9,295 nt of DNA from positions 1 to 9,295 of the forward strand of contig JAIQGB010000145.1 in the NCBI GenBank assembly GCA_020072905.1, given 5' to 3'. Below, piece after piece: positions 1 to 5,656 of the stretch (the first letter of the stretch is position 1; each line of letters opens with the position of its first letter). The notes under the pieces are model-generated. The model had not been told where the DNA came from and searched no databases. It saw only the letters and a program-made list of their open reading frames with translations. Made by a program: the position numbers and the translations under genes. The DNA comes from Terriglobia bacterium. Lineage in GTDB: Bacteria; Acidobacteriota; Terriglobia; UBA7540.

Positions 1-1498
1 GGTGCGGGTCCTCGTGACATCCCGTGCAGGACAAGTCACTAAAGTGGTAGGGCACAGGCTGAGCAGCGCCCGGGGGCGTTTTCGCACGGTGACAATCGCC
101 ACAAGCCACGGCAACGTGTCCACCGGTCAGGCGGAACCGCGTCTTTTCATGGCGGGCGAGAGAGAACGTCGATGGGGAGAAGCCCTGGACGGAGTGGCAG
201 CTTTCGCAGCGGTTGCCGTACGGGACCCCTGCGAACTGTGCCTTATGGATGTCCGTGTGGCAGTCCGTGCAGAGTGCGTGCTTGATTTTGTAGCGAGTCT
301 CCGGCCCGGCAGGTGGATGGCACTTGGCGCACGGGACATCAGCGTGTTTCCCTTCGAGGGGATACGCCGTGGCGGCGTGCTCGGCAACGCCGAATTTTGC
401 GGATTTGAACCCGTCCACAGTGTGGCACGCCTCACAGGCACCGCCATCTTTGCGTGCGCTAAACTGTCCACGGTGGGGATCCGGCTTGTGGCAATCCGCG
501 CACTTCTCATATGCCATCGGTACATTGAACGCCTGTCCGTGATGGCAGGTGCTGCATTTGACATCGGCGTGTTTGCCGGTCAACGGGAATTTGGTCTTGG
601 AGTGATCGAACCTCTCACTCAGCACGGACGTGGAGACCTGCTTCCATGTGACGGTTGTGTGGCAGGATTCGCAATCCGGCTTGAAAGCTCCCCGATGTGG
701 ATCAATGTGGCACGCCGAGCACTTCTCAAAGGCCAAGCCCGTGAATTTGAGTGCCCGCGGCTCGCCGGCTTCCGGTTTGTGGCACTTCGCACAGGCGACC
801 TGGATGTGCGCGCCGGTCAACGGAAACTTGGTCTTGGAATGATCGAACCCGGAGGCCTTCTTCCAGCCGTTGAGTGTGTGGCATTGGAGACAGTTCTTCC
901 CTAGTTGCCCGCGATGTGGGTCTTGGTGGCAGGAAAGGCAGTCGCGTGAAAGACCCAAAAAAGTTCGGTTCAGATCCTTAACCTTGATGGTCGGGCGCTC
1001 TGCTTCCGGGATGTGTTCGGCCTTGTGGCACTGCTGACAGGCAAGATCCGCATGTTTGCCTTCCAGTGGGTATCCTGTCTTCCGGTGGTCGAATGCCTTT
1101 TGGGATGGCTCCCAGTGAATCAGGACGAAGTTCTCGCCGTTATGTTCCGAATGACAGCGGATACAGTCCTTGCTGGTACTCGTGGGGCTGAAGACGGTGG
1201 CGTGGAAGCCGCGATGGCCGGAGAGTCGCGACGCGATTTCCGTATGGCATTCCAGACAAGCATAGATCGCCGACCCGGCCGCCAACTTATGGCAGGATGT
1301 GCACTGCAACGGACCGCTGATGGATGCGTGGGCCCTGGAGAGCGGACCAGGCGAGATCTGTGCCCCCGCCCGAATGACCACCGACAGCTGGATGATGGCA
1401 ACCGCAGTCAGAATTGGTAGCGAATCATGCCCCGACCGTCTTCGAGGGCGTGTAGCATTCTCAGTTGTCGCAGCCAATTCTCCGTTGCTTTTCAACAA
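1..1498 (-). CDS. Large multiheme cytochrome c (at least 17 hemes), 3' end beyond the window
   Basis: Read on the minus strand, one open frame runs from 1498 to the left edge (about 499 codons) and contains 17 CxxCH heme-binding motifs, from CTSCH (1303-1289), CLECH and CIRCH to CGDCH and CTGCH (28-14). A repeated unit is visible: CxxCH, then DPHRGQF, then CxxCH, then FDHxKTxFPLxGxHxxVxCxxCH; the FPL-type segment recurs five times. This resembles the cytochrome c3-like multiheme family, whose covalently bound hemes form electron wires in the periplasm or outer surface. There is no in-frame ATG. TTG at 1498-1496 sits 6 nt after a GAGGG ribosome site, and an in-frame TAA (1504-1502) closes the frame just upstream. 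An Arg-rich stretch followed by a hydrophobic segment (SLPILTAVAIIQLSVVI, about residues 27-43) looks like a signal peptide or anchor. The redox partner and physiological role cannot be told from the window. Multiheme nature is certain; the start is likely. Confidence 0.9.
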   Translation of the reverse strand, partial: MLKSNGELAATTENATRPRRRSGHDSLPILTAVAIIQLSVVIRAGAQISPGPLSRAHASISGPLQCTSCHKLAAGSAIYACLECHTEIASRLSGHRGFHATVFSPTSTSKDCIRCHSEHNGENFVLIHWEPSQKAFDHRKTGYPLEGKHADLACQQCHKAEHIPEAERPTIKVKDLNRTFLGLSRDCLSCHQDPHRGQLGKNCLQCHTLNGWKKASGFDHSKTKFPLTGAHIQVACAKCHKPEAGEPRALKFTGLAFEKCSACHIDPHRGAFKPDCESCHTTVTWKQVSTSVLSERFDHSKTKFPLTGKHADVKCSTCHHGQAFNVPMAYEKCADCHKPDPHRGQFSARKDGGACEACHTVDGFKSAKFGVAEHAATAYPLEGKHADVPCAKCHPPAGPETRYKIKHALCTDCHTDIHKAQFAGVPYGNRCESCHSVQGFSPSTFSLARHEKTRFRLTGGHVAVACGDCHRAKTPPGAAQPVPYHFSDLSCTGCHEDPH

Positions 1499-1504
1499 TC
1501 GTTA

Positions 1505-1844
1505 CCCTCGGGGTGGTAGTCCTGAGCATTTGATCATCCAAATGACCGAAAACAAAGCACCTATATTGCGGAACGTCGCAGCTTCGTGTCAACACAAGTC
1601 CTGGGTGGGCACAAAACCAATCATCCGGAAACCGAAATGCGTCGGCCCGAACAACGCGCCTTCCAGAATCTACGAGGGCTTTCCAGCTCAAGGCTGGCGG
1701 CCATCCGTTCGGAACCGTGTCGGGGAAATGCGCGATTAACTGATTCATTCCGGCGGGACGCCGATTCTACGGCGGAATCCTGTACTCCCCCGGGGGTTCG
1801 CGAGGAGCCCCTTGAGCTAAGTCAGTGTGACCTGCCGCATTATT
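1505..1844. other. Intergenic stretch without a recognisable gene
   Basis: No frame here carries family-like protein sequence. On the minus strand a TTGACA box (1592-1587) faces the cytochrome gene, but the nearest good -10 (TATAGG, 1565-1560) lies 21 bp away, so a promoter is only weakly supported. Between 1746 and 1796 there are several short inverted repeats (ATTCCG with CGGAAT, GATTC with GAATC, and CCCCCGGGGG at 1787-1796) that could fold but have no U-run. Confidence 0.4.
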
Positions 1845-1861
1845 ACTTGCATATTGCAAGT
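1845..1861. promoter_or_regulatory. 17-bp perfect palindrome, probable operator of the HxlR regulator
   Basis: The site ACTTGCA-TAT-TGCAAGT is a perfect inverted repeat with 7-bp arms and a 3-bp spacer, lying about 80-100 bp before the HxlR-family coding region. HxlR/MarR-type winged-helix dimers bind dyads of this size and usually autoregulate. A-rich sequence follows directly (TTAAATTGATAGT). The palindrome is read directly; its role as the operator of this regulator is inference. Confidence 0.6.
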
Positions 1862-1941
1862 TAAATTGATAGTGTGTCCCATGTGCCTGGGGGGACTAAG
1901 TCAGACGCCGGTCAGGGTCCCTGCTAAGTATCTCCCTCGAG

Positions 1942-2373
1942 ATGTTTGGAGATCGCTGGTCGCTGCTGATTATCCGCGATCTGATAGTCCGCGGCTTCCG
2001 GACATTTAAGGAGTTCCAGAAATCGGGCGAAGGGATTGCGACGAACATCTTGGCGGACCGTCTACGGAAGCTTGAAGCAAAGGGGTTTATCACCTCGGCC
2101 CTGGAGGAGACGGACGGACGAAGGGTAAACTACCGGCTGACGGAGAAAGGGATTGATCTGGCGCCGGTACTTTTGGAGTTGCTCATTTGGGGGGCGCGTC
2201 ACGAAGAGACGGGGGTGCCCTGCGCGCTGATCGAGTACATGGAGAGCCATCGCAAAGAGGTCGTCGCCGAGGTCCGGCGAAGGTGGCGAGAGCGCGACTC
2301 GACTCCGCCGATACCCGGGTTTGCGGGCAGTGACGCTGGTCGGAAATGGATACGAACCCGACGAGTGGCCTGA
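1942..2373 (+). CDS. HxlR-family winged-helix transcriptional regulator with doubtful N-terminus
   Basis: The protein carries the HxlR signature: GDRWSLLIIRDL at residues 3-14, then the recognition segment IATNILADRLRKLEAKGFI and the wing GRRVNYRLTEKG, then LLELLIWG. These are small dimeric DNA-binding regulators, often responding to electrophiles or redox stress. The start at 1942 has no ribosome site, and the family homology begins earlier: codons 1903-1941 read RRRSGSLLSISLE, matching the usual RRSxCPISxALE stretch before GDRW. That stretch has no ATG, GTG or TTG, and an in-frame TAA lies at 1897-1899. An ATG at 1881 is in another frame; removal of one base near 1902 would join it. The usual N-terminal Cys-Pro is replaced by Leu-Leu. 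The gene may therefore be mildly degraded, may use a non-standard start, or may contain a sequence error. The palindrome at 1845-1861 suits it as an operator. Family call is secure; functional integrity is not. Confidence 0.8.
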   Translation: MFGDRWSLLIIRDLIVRGFRTFKEFQKSGEGIATNILADRLRKLEAKGFITSALEETDGRRVNYRLTEKGIDLAPVLLELLIWGARHEETGVPCALIEYMESHRKEVVAEVRRRWRERDSTPPIPGFAGSDAGRKWIRTRRVA

Positions 2374-2804
2374 CGCACCTCATTCGCACCGCTGAGGTTG
2401 CGCGTCGTGCTGGTGGAATTGTCCAGAATGGATGAGACTCTTCTAAGGAAATCCCGGCTGAGATCATGTCGGAACATTTTTGACTCGAGCTCTTTCTTTT
2501 GGGTCAAAGGATTTCGTTGTTCTTCAAGCTTGGCATCATAAGCCGCGATTGGTAAACTGAGGGACTGCCGCGCCGGACGGGAACTGTACGGGCGGCAGCC
2601 AATAAAGTTCAGGGCGTAAGGGCATTATCACAATTTGCGGAGGCAAAGGAGGCTTCGACGGTTGATGCGAAGTCGGCCTGGAATCTCATTTTCGCAGGCG
2701 AACGGCTGGAGACTTAGAGGGCGAGTCTGCGTCGCGTGGCGAGGCATTCACAGCGAAGCAATACGTCCTTCCAGCCGGGGGCATGTCGTGCGAAGGAAAA
2801 CCAA
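2374..2804. other. Intergenic stretch with weak signals only
   Basis: No supported gene was found. A weak hairpin (ACCTCA 2377-2382 with TGAGGT 2393-2398) follows the regulator but has no U-run. TTTGAC and GTCAAA half-sites occur near 2485-2515. A promoter candidate is listed at 2530-2558. A start-less open frame closed by TAG at 2715-2717 is discussed in the findings. Two purine-rich, ribosome-site-like runs (GGAGG near 2640 and 2649) are not followed by a convincing gene. Confidence 0.4.
2530..2558 (+). promoter_or_regulatory. Candidate sigma-70-type promoter upstream of the membrane protein gene
   Basis: A -35-like TTGGCA (2530-2535) and a -10-like TAAACT (2553-2558) are separated by 17 bp. 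Transcription from here would give a leader of more than 200 nt before the membrane protein. The match is moderate (5/6 and 4/6), so this is tentative. Confidence 0.3.
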
Positions 2805-3257
2805 TTGCGAAATGAAGTGGCCGCTCCAGCGACAAAAACGAGTTCGCATCCCCGCCGCCGGTTGCGAAGCGCAGGCGCAATACTGTCGGGGTTTTTCGTG
2901 GTCGTCGTTCTTTCGCTCGGCACCGACCTGGGGCTGCACGCAGCCGGCATATTCCCTGCGCTGGGCCAGCCGATGTCCGACTCGCTCTTCCTCCTTGCGA
3001 CGGCTTATCGTACCGTCTACGGCATCGCGAGCAGCTACATCACGGCGCGGCTCGCGCCCGATCGACCCATGCAGCACGCCCTGGTGGGCGGCGCCGTGGG
3101 CCTTGTCGTGTGCACTGTGGGCGCCGCGGCGACCTGGAACCGGGTACCGTCACTCGGGCCCCACTGGCATCCCCTCGCGCTCATCGCGCTGGCGATGCCG
3201 ACCGCCTGGGCGGGCGGGAGAGTGCGCGAGATGCAGGTGCGGAGTGCAGGTGATTAG
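2805..3257 (+). CDS. Small four-helix inner-membrane protein of unknown function
   Basis: The protein has four hydrophobic segments: SAGAILSGFFVVVVLSLGTD, SLFLLATAYRTVYGIASSYI, HALVGGAVGLVVCTVGAA and HPLALIALAMPTAWAGG, with Arg-rich ends (PRRRLRS before helix 1, ARLAPDRPM between helices 2 and 3). The layout (TDLGLH at the end of helix 1, AYRTVYGIASSYITARLAPDRPM in the middle) resembles small uncharacterised membrane proteins that I recall from soil bacteria; no function is known to me. The start is uncertain. TTG at 2805 has an AAGGA ribosome site 7 nt upstream and is preferred; GTG at 2817 and GTG at 2736 lie in the same frame without good ribosome sites. The conserved-looking part begins at RRRLRSAG, so all three starts include it. 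It is the next plus-strand gene after the HxlR regulator, but about 430 bp separate them, so a regulatory link is speculative. Confidence 0.7.
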   Translation: MRNEVAAPATKTSSHPRRRLRSAGAILSGFFVVVVLSLGTDLGLHAAGIFPALGQPMSDSLFLLATAYRTVYGIASSYITARLAPDRPMQHALVGGAVGLVVCTVGAAATWNRVPSLGPHWHPLALIALAMPTAWAGGRVREMQVRSAGD

Positions 3258-3403
3258 CTGTGTCCTTTATTGCCGAGCCCGCAGGCAGGTTCCACCCCTG
3301 CGAACTTATTCTGCATATCAGGTGGAATTCGATTGGCAGTTTGGGGGCGAAAGCCTCGACTGCCTGAATGATTAAATCCGCGAATCTCAAAAAGGAGTGA
3401 AGC

Positions 3404-4606
3404 ATGAGCAAAGTACGAGTATTGGTGGGCACACGCAAGGGCGCGTTCATTTTGACGTCGAGTGGGAAACGCAAACGGTGGAACGTCAGTGGTCCCCACT
3501 TTGCGGGCTGGGAAATCTACCACATGAAAGGTTCGCCCGCTGACCCTGATCGGCTGTATGCGTCGCAGACCAGCGGCTGGTTCGGGCAGGTCATCCAACG
3601 CTCAGATGATGGCGGCAAAACCTGGCACCAACCCGGGACACCGCCCGGCGAGCCGACCACGACTCCAGACGGCATGCCCAAGGGCGAGAGCAACAAATTC
3701 GTCTACGACACAACTCCCGAAACCGGCAAACCCCTCACCACGCATCAGTTTTACGACGGCACGCAGCACCCCTGGGAGTTCAAGCGAGTCTGGCACCTCG
3801 AACCGTCGCTGACCGATCCCGATACCGCCTACGCCGGGGTGGAGGATGCCGCAATCTTCCGCACCACCGACGGCGGCAAGACGTGGCAGGAACTCGCCGG
3901 ACTGCGCGGCCACGGCACAGGTCCCAAATGGCAGCCCGGCGCTGGCGGCATGTGCCTGCACACGATCCTCATCGATCCGAGCAATCCGCAGCGAATGTTC
4001 ATCGCCATCTCCGCGGCGGGCGCGTTCCGTACGGATGACGGTGGCAAAACCTGGAAGCCCATCAATCGCGGACTGAAGTCTCAGTACATCCCCGACCCGA
4101 ATGCCGAGATCGGTCACTGCGTGCACCGCATCGCGCAGCACCGGGCGCGCCCCAACGTATTGTTTATGCAGAAGCATTGGGACGTGATGCGCAGCGACGA
4201 CGCTGGCGATAATTGGCATGAGGTCAGCGGAAACTTGCCCACCGACTTCGGTTTCGTGATCGACGTGCACGCCCACGAGCCGGAGACGATCTACGTGGTC
4301 CCGATCAAGAGCGACGGGGAGCACTTTCCGCCCGAGGGAAAGCTCCGGGTATACCGGAGCCGCACCGGTGGGAACGAATGGGAAGCGCTCACCAAAGGCT
4401 TGCCGCAACGCGACTGCTACGTCAACGTGCTGCGCGACGCGATGGCCGTCGACTCACTCGATTCGTGCGGCGTGTATTTCGGCACGACCGGCGGACAGGT
4501 GTATGCATCAGCTAACGCGGGAGACAGTTGGGCGCCCATCGTCCGGGGATCTTCCCGCCGTGCTGTCCGTGGAGGTCCAGACACTCACATGAGCGAATTC
4601 GACTAA
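3404..4606 (+). CDS. BNR/Asp-box beta-propeller protein, C-terminus altered by a frameshift
   Basis: Six Asp-box (S/T-x-D-x-G-x-T-W type) motifs mark propeller blades: SDDGGKTW 67-74, TTDGGKTW 154-161, TDDGGKTW 210-217, SDDAGDNW 264-271, SRTGGNEW 319-326 and SANAGDSW 369-376. The protein resembles exo-sialidase/VPS10-type WD40/YVTN/BNR repeat proteins. There is no signal peptide (MSKVRVLVGTRKGAF), so it is probably cytoplasmic; no enzymatic activity can be assigned. AAGGAG lies just upstream of ATG 3404. After Arg381 the frame is disturbed: the run GGGG at 4545-4548 has one G more than the homologous tail copy at 5232-5327. With GGG, translation would continue DLPAVLSVEVQTLT and stop at TGA 4590-4592. 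As written it ends GSSRRAVRGGPDTHMSEFD at 4606. Only the last blade's exit strand is affected, so the protein may still fold. In my recollection this gene type is often followed by a MoaD-like gene, as at 5324 here. Confidence 0.88.
   Translation: MSKVRVLVGTRKGAFILTSSGKRKRWNVSGPHFAGWEIYHMKGSPADPDRLYASQTSGWFGQVIQRSDDGGKTWHQPGTPPGEPTTTPDGMPKGESNKFVYDTTPETGKPLTTHQFYDGTQHPWEFKRVWHLEPSLTDPDTAYAGVEDAAIFRTTDGGKTWQELAGLRGHGTGPKWQPGAGGMCLHTILIDPSNPQRMFIAISAAGAFRTDDGGKTWKPINRGLKSQYIPDPNAEIGHCVHRIAQHRARPNVLFMQKHWDVMRSDDAGDNWHEVSGNLPTDFGFVIDVHAHEPETIYVVPIKSDGEHFPPEGKLRVYRSRTGGNEWEALTKGLPQRDCYVNVLRDAMAVDSLDSCGVYFGTTGGQVYASANAGDSWAPIVRGSSRRAVRGGPDTHMSEFD
4496..4592 (+). repeat. Direct repeat copy 1: 3' end of the BNR gene plus ATGA
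   Basis: This 97-bp segment (CAGGTGTATGCATCA through ATGA) matches 5232-5327 at 75 of 96 aligned bases with one 1-base gap at the G-run 4545-4548. Differences fall mostly at third codon positions. It encodes the last Asp-box blade end and, apart from the frameshift, would end in the ATGA overlap that couples it to a following start codon. Confidence 0.85.
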
Positions 4607-4614
4607 CCGATTGC

Positions 4615-4637
4615 GACCCGCGTCAGCCCCGCGGGTC
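4615..4637. terminator. Strong GC hairpin after the BNR gene, without a U-run
   Basis: GACCCGCG (4615-4622) and CGCGGGTC (4630-4637) form a perfect 8-bp stem with a 7-nt loop, 8 nt after the BNR stop. No T-run follows, so it is at best a partial or factor-dependent terminator. It also insulates the toxin-antitoxin promoter that starts two bases later. Confidence 0.4.
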
Positions 4638-4638
4638 A

Positions 4639-4673
4639 TTGACTGTCGAATGTAGTGTGGAGTACACTCCACA
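4639..4673 (+). promoter_or_regulatory. Toxin-antitoxin promoter with an 18-bp palindromic operator over the -10
   Basis: A TTGACT -35 (4639-4644) is followed after 18 bp by TACACT (4663-4668). The inverted repeat TGTGGAGT-AC-ACTCCACA (4656-4673) covers the -10 and ends two bases before the antitoxin ATG (4676). Expected transcription start is at or next to that ATG, so the message would be leaderless, which agrees with the absence of any ribosome site. An operator over the promoter fits autorepression by the ribbon-helix-helix antitoxin. Sequence elements are seen; regulation is inferred from the family. Confidence 0.65.
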
Positions 4674-4675
4674 GT

Positions 4676-4909
4676 ATGGAAACGATCCAAGTGGTGCTGG
4701 ATTCGGAGCTGCTGCGCGCCACGGATGGAGCCGCCAGGCGGGCGCGGGTGAACCGTTCGGCGCTGGTCCGCAGAGCGCTTCGAGAACATCTCAAGCGGCA
4801 TCAGATGCAGGAGCTGGAATCCCGCGATCGCCGGGGCTATCAGCAGCATCCTGAAGACGCAGCGGAGGTTGCGGATTGGGAGCGGGTGGCATCGTGGCCG
4901 AAGCCATAG
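4676..4909 (+). CDS. Ribbon-helix-helix (MazE-like) antitoxin
   Basis: This 77-residue protein begins with an RHH DNA-binding domain: strand METIQVVLDSEL, helix ATDGAARRARV, turn and helix NRSALVRRALREHLKRH. A charged, Trp-containing C-terminal tail follows (RGYQQHPEDAAEVADWERV), the kind that wraps and blocks MazF toxins. ATG 4676 is chosen because it follows the promoter and operator directly; GTG 4655 in the same frame would start inside the operator. The gene overlaps the toxin start by 16 nt, typical for a co-translated antitoxin-toxin pair. The antitoxin is expected to neutralise the MazF ribonuclease and repress its own operon. The pair interrupts the BNR-MoaD gene neighbourhood. Confidence 0.85.
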   Translation: METIQVVLDSELLRATDGAARRARVNRSALVRRALREHLKRHQMQELESRDRRGYQQHPEDAAEVADWERVASWPKP

Positions 4910-5223
4910 CGCGCGGGGATGTGCGGCTCTTTCGATTCCCTCGCCCCGACAAGCGAAGACCCGTGGTCGTGCTGACTCGGGAAAGCGCCATCGCGTACTT
5001 GTCCGCGGTCACGGTGGCGCCCATCACTTCCACCATCCGGGGTGTGCCCTCCGAGGTTCGCTTGACCGAGTCGGATGGAATGAGAAGTCCGTGCGCCGTC
5101 AATCTGCACAGCGTGGTTACCGTCTCCAAGGCTCATCTGGGGCGCCGGGTGGGGGTGCTCACCCCCGAGCGATTAAGAGAGATTTGTGGCGCCCTAGGCT
5201 TCGCTCTCGGCTGCACGTCGTAG
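4894..5223 (+). CDS. MazF/PemK-family endoribonuclease toxin
   Basis: The 109-residue protein matches the MazF family throughout: RGDVRLFRFPRPDKRRPVV at residues 7-25, VTVAPITSTIRGVPSEV at 39-55, CAVNLHSVVTV at 67-77 and LGRRVGVLTPERLREI at 82-97. The conserved Arg of the RRP segment and the Thr/Ser of the ITST segment, used by MazF enzymes for sequence-specific mRNA cleavage, are present. Length is normal and the C-terminus (ALGFALGC) looks complete. GTG 4894 (MAEAIARGDV) is preferred, with GGGAG about 11 nt upstream; TTG 4876 would add six residues. It overlaps the antitoxin by 16 nt. The stop lies only 8 bases before the second BNR tail copy, so the cassette ends right after the toxin. Confidence 0.87.
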   Translation: MAEAIARGDVRLFRFPRPDKRRPVVVLTRESAIAYLSAVTVAPITSTIRGVPSEVRLTESDGMRSPCAVNLHSVVTVSKAHLGRRVGVLTPERLREICGALGFALGCTS

Positions 5224-5231
5224 CGGGCGAG

Positions 5232-5327
5232 CAGGCTTACGCATCGGCGGACGCCGGAGACAGTTGGGGCCCCATCGTCCGGGATCTGCCGGCTGAACTT
5301 TCGTTGGAGGTGCAGACATTGCCATGA
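5232..5327 (+). repeat. Direct repeat copy 2: BNR 3' tail, intact frame, now without its gene
   Basis: This 96-bp piece encodes QAYASADAGDSWGPIV followed by RDLPAELSLEVQTLP and a TGA that overlaps the MoaD ATG as ATGA. It is the last blade of a BNR protein, but its open frame has no proper 5' end: upstream lies the toxin stop. It therefore acts as a gene remnant. Identity to 4496-4592 is 78% with mostly synonymous changes, so the two copies diverged as coding sequence before being placed together. Confidence 0.85.
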
Positions 5328-5656
5328 TCCGAGTCATGCTCCCGACACATCTGCGGACGCTGGCGAAAGTGGACGGCGAGGTGAAGCTCGACGTCGAGGG
5401 GTCGGTTACGCAGCGCTCGGTGCTCGACGCGCTCGAGGCCCGCTATCCGGCGCTGCGCGGGACGATCCGCGATCACGTCAGCGGGCAGCGCCGGCCGTTC
5501 ATCAGGTTCTTCGCCTGCGAGCAGGATCTGTCCCTCGAGCCACCGGATGCCCCGCTGCCCGAAGCGGTCGCGACGGGCGCCGAGCCTTTTATGGTCGTGG
5601 GGGCCATCGGCGGCGGCGATGGCGAGGCTGGGTTGAAAGCCAGCGGCGCAGCATGA
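5324..5656 (+). CDS. MoaD/ThiS-family ubiquitin-like sulfur-carrier protein with C-terminal extension
   Basis: This 110-residue protein has a MoaD-like beta-grasp layout: MIRVMLPTHLRTLAK, an acidic strand EVKLDVEG, helix SVLDALEARYPALRG, and the C-terminal strand EPFMVVGAIGGG. Family members carry sulfur as a thiocarboxylate on a C-terminal Gly-Gly after adenylation by an E1-like enzyme. Here the glycines (GGG, 96-98) are followed by 12 more residues (DGEAGLKASGAA), so the protein would need trimming to act as a sulfur carrier, or it acts otherwise. Its ATG overlaps the BNR tail stop (ATGA), a sign of former translational coupling. No MoaE, ThiF/MoeB or JAMM protease gene is in the window. 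It is probably not the housekeeping moaD, so no gene symbol is given. Confidence 0.78.
   Translation: MIRVMLPTHLRTLAKVDGEVKLDVEGSVTQRSVLDALEARYPALRGTIRDHVSGQRRPFIRFFACEQDLSLEPPDAPLPEAVATGAEPFMVVGAIGGGDGEAGLKASGAA

Noticed and set aside
2..904. 300-residue open frame on the plus strand
   Set aside because: It is the antisense of the multiheme cytochrome. The regular CxxCH pattern on the minus strand shows which strand codes; the plus translation has no family features.
1560..1592. TTGACA/TATAGG promoter for the cytochrome on the minus strand
   Set aside because: The -35 is perfect, but the spacing of 21 bp is too long and no better -10 is found, so it is mentioned only as a weak signal.
2635..3375. 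246-residue plus-strand open frame overlapping the membrane protein
   Set aside because: It reads the membrane protein region in another frame, rich in Arg, Ser and Pro as expected of an off-frame reading, and lacks the coherent helices of the accepted frame. The upstream GGAGG is 12 nt from its internal ATG.
3602..4408. 268-residue minus-strand open frame
   Set aside because: Antisense of the BNR gene, whose six Asp-boxes are on the plus strand.
4491..5335. Insertion sequence or integron-like origin for the toxin-antitoxin cassette
   Set aside because: No transposase, terminal inverted repeats or attC-like site is visible. The flanking repeats are 78% identical coding segments, not a short identical target duplication.
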